Assembly: GCA_003427395.1 (NCBI GenBank)
Contig: BFEA01000163.1
Span: 1,123,731-1,146,324, forward strand
Origin: Chara braunii
Lineage: Eukaryota; Streptophyta; Charophyceae; Charales; Characeae
Direction of reading: 5' to 3'
DNA length: 22,594 nucleotides
The notes beneath the pieces were generated by a model. The model did no database searches. It was not told the origin of the DNA and saw only the letters and a program-made list of their open reading frames with translations. Each line of letters begins with the position of its first letter. The stretch's first letter is position 1. Of the stretch, positions 16,668 to 22,594 are shown piece by piece. A program made the translations under genes and the position numbers.

Positions 16668-17540
16668 TCAGTCCAAGGCAGGACCTTTACCTTTCTGATC
16701 TCTCTCGTAGGTTCTAACTATATCGGGAGCTTTGTCTAAAAGTTCTGCTCTAGTGAACCAGCGGTCATCCTCAAGTTCCTGATAAACAAACCGGACCTTA
16801 CACTGTTTCTGTGGACTACCTCTACCTCATGTTTTGAACACATCTTCACCTACAATGCCGTGAATGTCATATCTTTCGTCCATGTCTGGAGGGATCATGG
16901 ACCGTCTAGATGGAAACTGTTGACTTGTGACGCACGGCAACAACTTTGACGCGTGAAACACAGGGTAGGTATGGAGGTGTGCTGCTATCTCTACTGTATA
17001 GGACGGCCCATCCTCTCCGCCCTTAACTTCTAGGACTGACCACGATCCTCTATACGCGGGCAGTAACTTCTGCGAGATGTTTTCCTCAGGAGCAAACTCT
17101 TTGGACTTCCTGAGGTTCTCAACAACAATGGCTATCTCTTTCTCGTGTTGTATCGCGAACTCCCTGGTACCGGGCGGTAGCTTGTGAATTTGATCCCGGT
17201 TAAGTCCCTCAAATGGTCTACGTGGTCTAAAGGACTTGTGCAACTCGTTGGGAGTGCGACAGGTGGACAAATGCACGCTGTTATTGTATGCACTGGCTAC
17301 CTTGGGTAACATCTCGTCCTAGTTAATCTGGTCAGGTCTAATGTACATGCGCAGAACTTGCTGCAGGATCTTGTTCATCTGCTCTGTCTGACCGTTAGTC
17401 TCTGGATGGCGGCCAGATGACATCAACAATTTAGATCCATAGACTCTCATCAGCTCCTGCCAGTTCTGGCTGGTAAAACATGTATCTCTATCACTAACAA
17501 TGAAAAATGGGATGCCATGCTCACTAACCCAAAAGTCAAA
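16668..17540 (-). pseudogene. Integrase core, C-terminus and chromodomain-like tail of element B
   Basis: This continues integrase after a frameshift in a T run (plus-strand A5 at 17538-17542). It carries the second catalytic Asp (VSDRDT) and the Glu in QTEQMNKILQQ. A TAG at 17319-17321 replaces the Trp of INWDEM. An in-frame gap joins VVENLRK to KEFAPEE, removing about 27 codons that include GDLVWVK. A TGA at 16827-16829 replaces Gly in FRTGGRG. The chromodomain-like tail (DDRWFTRAELL) ends at TGA 16668-16670. The sequence is close to element A but more decayed. Confidence 0.88.
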
Positions 17541-17542
17541 AA

Positions 17543-18455
17543 CTTCTGAATAACTAACTCGGTACGTGCCTCTGCAGGCAAGGGAACAAAAATAGCATAC
17601 TTGCTAAATCTGTCGACTACAACCATGACTTGGCTCTTGTCGTGCCTACTCTTGACACCGGCATCCATGAAGTCAATGGAGAGTGAATCTCCAGGCTGGT
17701 CTGGAATAGGCAAGGTTATGAGAAGACCTAGAGGGGCACGCGTAGTAGTCTTGTTCCTTCGACAGACTTTACAACTGCGGACATACACTATGCAGTCCTT
17801 TTTCATTCCTGGCCATGTATATGCGTGCATGAGATTGGCCAAAGTCTTTTGCCAACCGAAGTGTCCCTCTGTGTCATGGCATTCCCCTAGGATTAGACTG
17901 CGGATCTCCTCACTGTTGGGAACGCATAGGCAGTCTACTACATTAGTCTTCTCAAATAATAACCCCTCTGTAATGTGGTAATCTGGCTCGATCTCTGGGG
18001 CCTCCTTAACCTTCTTGAGGAGGTCACTATAGATGGGGTCCTGTGCATACGCCTGTCTAACTTTCTCTTGCAGGTCACGCCCTATGTCCAGATAGTGAAC
18101 TAAGGCTCAAAAGTAGTCTGACCTCCTACTCAGAGCATCCGCAACTACATTGCACTTGCCCTTCACAGGCTTGAGCTCAAAGTCGTATTGGTCTATCTCC
18201 GCGGCCCACCTAGTTAACTTAGGTGTCATCTTGGCCTGTGTCTTCAGCCATCTAAGTGTCTCATGGTTTGAATACACCTTGAAGTGCCTCCCAAGCAGGT
18301 AATGCTTCCAGTGCTCTAAAGCCTGCCTGAGAGCGTAGAGTTCCCTCTCATACGTCGAGGTAGCAACCTTCTTTGACTCTACGGGTCTGTAGCCATTGCC
18401 GTCGTCCTGCTGTAACACGACGCCTATTCCATACCGACTTGCGTCCGTGGTGACG
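17543..18455 (-). pseudogene. RNase H and integrase N-terminal part of element B
   Basis: The frame begins with the RNase H catalytic region TTDASRYGIGVVLQQ, followed by STYERELYAL (acidic Glu) and HFKVYSNHETLRWL. A TGA near 18110 replaces the Gly after SDYF (GGA in element A). The frame is then open to 17543 and covers the integrase zinc finger (HDTEGHFGW and SCKVCRRNK) and the first catalytic Asp in SIDFMD. Function is lost through the stop and the flanking frameshifts. Confidence 0.88.
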
Positions 18456-19440
18456 ACATAAGGACAGGATACTCTATTAACGCGCGCTTCAACTTCTTTA
18501 GCGCAGACGTACAGTCTTTATCCCACTGCCAGCTTGCCTCTTTCTTGAGCAACCTGCGAAGGGGAGCGGCGATAGTGGAGAAGTTCCTTACGAACTTCCT
18601 ATAGTAGTTAGCTAGGACTAGGAATGACCGCAACTCAGTCATCGTGCGGGGTGTCGGCCAATCTCTAATCGTCGCTATCTTACTGTCCTCAGGTTTAATG
18701 CCATCTCCGTCTAACACGTGGCCAAAGTACAAAACTTGTGTCTTGGCCCACTCGCACTTCTTCCCATTGATCTTGAAGTTAGCTTCTCTCAACTTTTCCA
18801 AGACTTGCCTCAAATGACCTTGGTGCTCTTGGAGGGCCCTACTGAAAACTAAGATGTCGTCTAGATACACTACGACAAATCTATCTAACCACGGCCTAAA
18901 CAAATCGTTCATACATCGCTGAAATGTCGCAGGCGCATTGGTCAGTCCAAAGGGCATGACTATGAACTCATAATGCCCATGTCTAGTCCGGAACGCAGTC
19001 TTGTACTGGTCATCGGGATGGACTTCTATCTGATGGTATCCGGACTTCAAATCTATCTTGGAGAAATATTTGCAACCCTGCACCCGATCTAAGAGATCGT
19101 CTATCCTGGGCAGTGGTTCAGCATTATTGATTGTGATAGCATTCAGACCCCTATAGTTTATACACATACGTAGCTCTCCTTCCTTCTTGGGGACAAATAA
19201 AACTGGTGCTCCAAAAGGAGACGAACTGGGCCTAATCCAACCCCTCTCAAGGAGCTCGTCTAGTTGCTTGCGCAACTCCTCTAACTCTCTAGGGGACATC
19301 CTGTATACTGCGCCCTTAGGAGTTTTACTGCCAGGCTCTATCTCTATCCTGTGCTGGATCGGCCGCGACAATACTCCTGTCGGCGGCTCTGTGGGATCTT
19401 TAAACTCTTCCAGCAGCTTGGCAATGCACTGAGGCAACAT
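18456..19440 (-). pseudogene. Reverse transcriptase of element B
   Basis: The frame starts at 19440 (MLPQCIAKLLEEF). Palm motifs are intact: FSKIDLKSGYHQI with Asp at residue 130, FVVVYLDDILVFS with the Asp pair at 194-195, plus GWIRPSSSPFGAPVLFV and VMPFGLTNAPATFQ. The usual CIDY reads CINY at residues 93-96. The thumb (ELRSFLVLANYYRKFV) and the start of RNase H follow. Frameshifts at both ends, near 19440 toward protease and 18455 toward RNase H, separate it from its neighbours. It would copy element RNA to DNA in virus-like particles. The RT domain itself is essentially complete. Confidence 0.92.
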
Positions 19441-20138
19441 TGTGCCAAAGAGTTATCTACTCCAGCCACATGGAACAGATGGGCTGTCTTAACTTCGCTT
19501 GACGGACTAGGGAGCCTACACTCATGCTCTCTTAAGTGGAGTGTGGCCCCTGCTGCCTCTCCCCAGTCCATACCTAGGACTATATCAAAAGGAAGGTCAT
19601 CCTGAACGAGGAGAGTCAAAGAATGGAGAACTTTCTCCACCTTCCCATCTTTCTCTAGGCGGAAGTACGCCTGGACTCCCTCTACGTAGTCCTCAACACG
19701 CATAGTGCGGTTGTCTGCGAGGACACTAACTATGGGGTCTTCCAACTTCTGGACTTTCAATCCTAGCCTCAACTTTTTCAGCGCCCTACGGCTAATATAA
19801 CTATGGGTAGCCCCTGAATCTATAAGGGCCCCTACTCTACTCTTAAAGACTTCTACATCAACTAACACTAGCTGTCCTTTACTGTCTTTCTTCATCTTGG
19901 CCCAGGCAGGCATCCTCTCCTTCAATTCCTTTGCCACACCTGTGAGGGACGTGCCTAGAGAGACGCTGACACAAGCAGTCTCTGGACAGCTAACTAGGCA
20001 CGGGCCTGCAACCTCTGTCGAAGGCACATGTGGTGCGGGAGTTTCCTGTGCGCGCGCGCTCGTTTCCCCACATGGCCTAATAGAAGGGGCAGTTGCAACC
20101 CCTACCGGCGACTGCCTTTTGACTCTTGGGCAGCCCAT
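19441..20138 (-). pseudogene. Aspartic protease region of element B
   Basis: The reading frame 20138-19344 contains ALIDSGATHSYIS, with active-site Asp at residue 107 of the frame, and DIVLGMDWG, the second conserved block of retropepsin-like proteases. The preceding ~70 residues are a Pro/Thr-rich linker after the zinc knuckle. Protease matures Gag-Pol. The last part of the frame overlaps the RT start out of frame, so the true protease ends near 19441. It is out of frame with the zinc knuckle as well. Confidence 0.88.
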
Positions 20139-20158
20139 TGGGCCTGTCTATACTTGGG

Positions 20159-20200
20159 ACAATATTTTATGATATGGGCAGGGTCACCACAGTAAATGCA
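20159..20200 (-). other. CCHC zinc knuckle of gag
   Basis: The minus strand reads CIYCGDPAHIIKYC, an exact C-X2-C-X4-H-X4-C nucleocapsid motif that binds genomic RNA. It is preceded two codons upstream by an in-frame TAG. Confidence 0.92.
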
Positions 20201-22099
20201 CTGCCCCTACTCCATTCGTTGTTGCCACACTTTCTGGTCCAGGCCCAAATCTTCCCAAGGCCGGCCTTGCGGCCAACCTGGGTGCCAACCTCCTCTCCTT
20301 TGAGGTGATCCTCCACCTCGTGTCTGCGGGGACCGACTGGGACCTTGACGATTTGGCGGGGGGCCTTGACCCTACCTCCCTCTTGGCGGTTCCTTTGGCC
20401 GCCAACCCCTTGAGCGCCCGGTCCTCGGCCTCCCGTGGCCTGGCCCCTTTGGCCTTGGCCTCCGCCTCTACTTTGCGGCCTCCCTCCAGTTGCGATAGCT
20501 GCATGGGACCTCCCCTGTCCTACGTTACTGTCCTCCTCCTCGAGGCTCCACTCAATCTGACTGTAGGGGACCTCATTTGTACCACCTTCGTCTAAAGTAA
20601 GGATCAAGTGATCCTTGGCCCTAACTTGGCCTGAGATGGTACGACCCTTCCACTTCTTTCCCTTGTCTAGGTCCTTATGCTAGAAAGTGGAAACTAGCAT
20701 AGACCTTGCCTCAAACAAGCCACTTCCCTACTCAATGCATCGTATGTGATGTTGGGCTGCTAGGTCTTGTCAAAGAAGTGCCCTCGTAAGGGCTCTGGCA
20801 TGGCACGATAAAACAACTGAACCAACTGGGTCTCAGTGACCCCGTGGTCCGCGACGGCTACCAAGTCGTTCATGACAGCTTTGAGTGCCCTCACACTCCT
20901 CCACTGTCGTGAATGGATGGTCTGGAGCTTGTCGGAGGCCCTGACGCCTCTAGTGACGTCAACAAACCTCTCGCGCAAGAGTTTGAGGAAAGTGGCGAGG
21001 GGGGTAAGCCTGGAATATGCGATCATATTGTGCTCGCAATCTGCGGCACGTGCGAGGGACCTGGCAAAATTGGCTGCTTCGTCTTTTAAGGCGTGGAAGG
21101 CGACGAGGACTTGTTCCTCTGGGGCGATATGCTGTAAATACACATAAGTATTGACACTGGCCTCCCAGTTGTCAAGACTTTCTTCCTTCTTCCCGCTATA
21201 TGAATCTGGAAACTTGAGCTTTACTGGCTCCTTGCAGGGACGCGCTGTGGCCATTACTGTGGCCACCGCTTTGGCACTCTCAATGGCGCCTGCGCAAAAC
21301 TTGTCTACGCCATCCCTCAATCGTCTAAATTCGGTCCCGACGTGACCCACGTCGCTCGGAAATTCTTTGAACCCAGATCGCATTGCCTGCAGGGTCACCT
21401 CTTGACCCTTACGGGCCTGGTGCTCCCCCAACCAGGCCTCACTCAGAACTTCTAAGAAGCTCATCATCTTATCTAGCTTGGCAGAGACCTCTGTTTGGAC
21501 CTGCAACTCTTGCCTGCCGGTTCGCACTCGCTCAACCTCCCCGGCTATTTTGTTGGCTTCCTCCCTCCTCTTCTTTTCCCTCATCATCTTCAACTTCCAC
21601 TCCAACTTCTTTTCATCCTCTGTCGCCTGGCGTTCCAGGGGATCCTCTATCAGCTCAAGGGCCCTGGCAAACGCCTCCCTCTCCTCCTGCGGCACATATA
21701 ATTGTGCCTCTTCATCTTCTCCCAATGATAAATTAGCCACCCATTCACTAATCTTTTTCTCCCTCTATCTGTCCTCCTCCTTCGTGCTACTTGCTTCCCC
21801 TCTCTCTTCTCCACGTCTTCTTTCAAGGGGCTCTTCTTCTTCTTCTTCCTCCTCCTCTGCTGCTGCTTCTTCCTCGGCAACCTTCCTCCTTTCATCTTCC
21901 TCCCTCTCTAACATCATCATCTTCTCCTTCTGGACTCGCAACATCTCTTCTTCTTCGCCGCCTGCTCCTTTGCAATGGCCTTTAACTTCGCCTGCTTAAG
22001 AAGCTCTTTCTTCTCCTTTCTCTCTCTCAAAAGGGCGGCAATCCGGGCCTGCTCGGCCTCGGAGGGGGCAGTACTCTTCCCACTACGGGTGTCAACCAT
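20201..22099 (-). pseudogene. gag of element B
   Basis: The start is ATG 22099 (MVDTRSGKSTAPSEAEQ), chosen because it follows the leader and the plus-strand gag resumes at the same motif. A Lys/Glu-rich coiled coil follows. A 1-base frameshift near 21945 and a TAG at 21765-21767 break it. The capsid part (21740-20763) includes ISEWVANLSLGEDEEA, FPDSYSGKKEESLDNW and FYRAMPEPLRGHFFDKT, the last typical of plant gypsy capsids. A TAG at 20760-20762 and further shifts near 20700 follow, then an Arg/Gly/Gln-rich region leading to the zinc knuckle. The product would assemble virus-like particles. Two of the stops (21765 and before the knuckle) look like CAG to TAG changes. Confidence 0.88.
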
Positions 22100-22594
22100 G
22101 GTGATTGGTGCACAAGTAGACAATGATTCCACTCCTCACCACTTAGACTCTACTCCCCCTGACCGACACACCTACTGACTCGATCTAAGGACTTACAGAA
22201 TCCGGACAGGATCCTGTCAACTAGGATCTCTAGCGTAGACCTACTCTAAGGCTGTCACTACAAGACCTGTGTTGATCAGGAGGCATTTAAGGAGATCCCC
22301 CGTAACTCCTCAGGAATTATTTAACGTCGCAGACAGGACGGCGCGATCAGCAGGTCTTCTCAAGACTTAGACGGCCTGTTGTGCAACCCACAGCCCGGAT
22401 TTTGGGCCTACCGTGCCACACCGAGCAGCCCGCCGGTCAGTACCGGTCCTTGGGAGGGTTCGTGTCCTTCGGGACAGTCGAGTCGTCAGACACAGTCTTT
22501 AGCCCTACTCAGCCCATGTGGGTTTGGTCAACAAGGCCCTATCCTTCATCCACAGAGTTCCTATCACCTGGACAGAAGAGACTCAATGCAGAAA
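22100..22594 (-). other. Leader of element B, with 68-bp conserved block at 22273-22340
   Basis: This is the untranslated leader between the unseen 5' LTR and the gag ATG. It aligns with 4690-5189. The conserved block (GACGTTAAATAATTCC through TGATCA, in element orientation) is identical in both. The window ends inside the leader, before the primer-binding site. Confidence 0.8.

Overview
The window is nuclear DNA of a plant-type eukaryote. It is mostly dead transposable elements plus one long stretch of unusual non-coding repeats. Evidence for a plant-type host is a primer-binding site complementary to plant initiator tRNA-Met, Ty3/gypsy pol genes ending in a chromodomain-like tail, two nonautonomous DNA transposons with 8-bp target duplications, and a U6 snRNA-like sequence. 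The gag N-terminus reminds me of retroelements of the charophyte alga Chara; this is recollection, not a search. No bacterial operon structure is present.

Left block (1-5980, + strand). The 3' half of a Ty3/gypsy pol (RNase H tail, integrase, chromodomain-like tail) runs into its 3' LTR. After a spacer with tandem repeats comes a packed run of short perfect hairpins, then a second LTR of the same family. That LTR leads to a tRNA-Met primer-binding site, a (GA)51 tract, a polypurine stretch, an array of TTGAC motifs, a long leader and a broken gag. So a 3' end and a 5' end of two related elements lie head to tail.

Middle block (5981-15660). There is unassigned sequence to about 8450, then a minus-strand pol remnant of another gypsy lineage in which RT motifs are fused to integrase by deletion (8452-9386). 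Next is a ~123-bp tandem satellite (about 9740-11400) interrupted by two hAT-like MITEs of 292 and 630 bp, each with a perfect 8-bp target duplication. At 11587-12320 about ten hairpin units share a fixed loop, while their arms differ in sequence but stay complementary in most units. Further right are a candidate two-exon membrane-protein gene (minus, 14056-14624) and a U6 snRNA-like sequence (minus, 14784-14885).

Right block (15661-22594, - strand). A nearly complete but decayed Ty3/gypsy element of the same family as the left block is inverted relative to it: 3' LTR, polypurine tract, chromodomain-like tail, integrase, RNase H, RT, protease, zinc-knuckle gag and leader. Its 5' LTR lies beyond the window. 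Frameshifts and stops show that it cannot encode a working polyprotein.

Two features look functional rather than decayed. One is a 68-bp block identical in the two otherwise diverged leaders. The other is the hairpin array, whose compensatory arm changes suggest selection on structure or an unusual palindrome-forming process.
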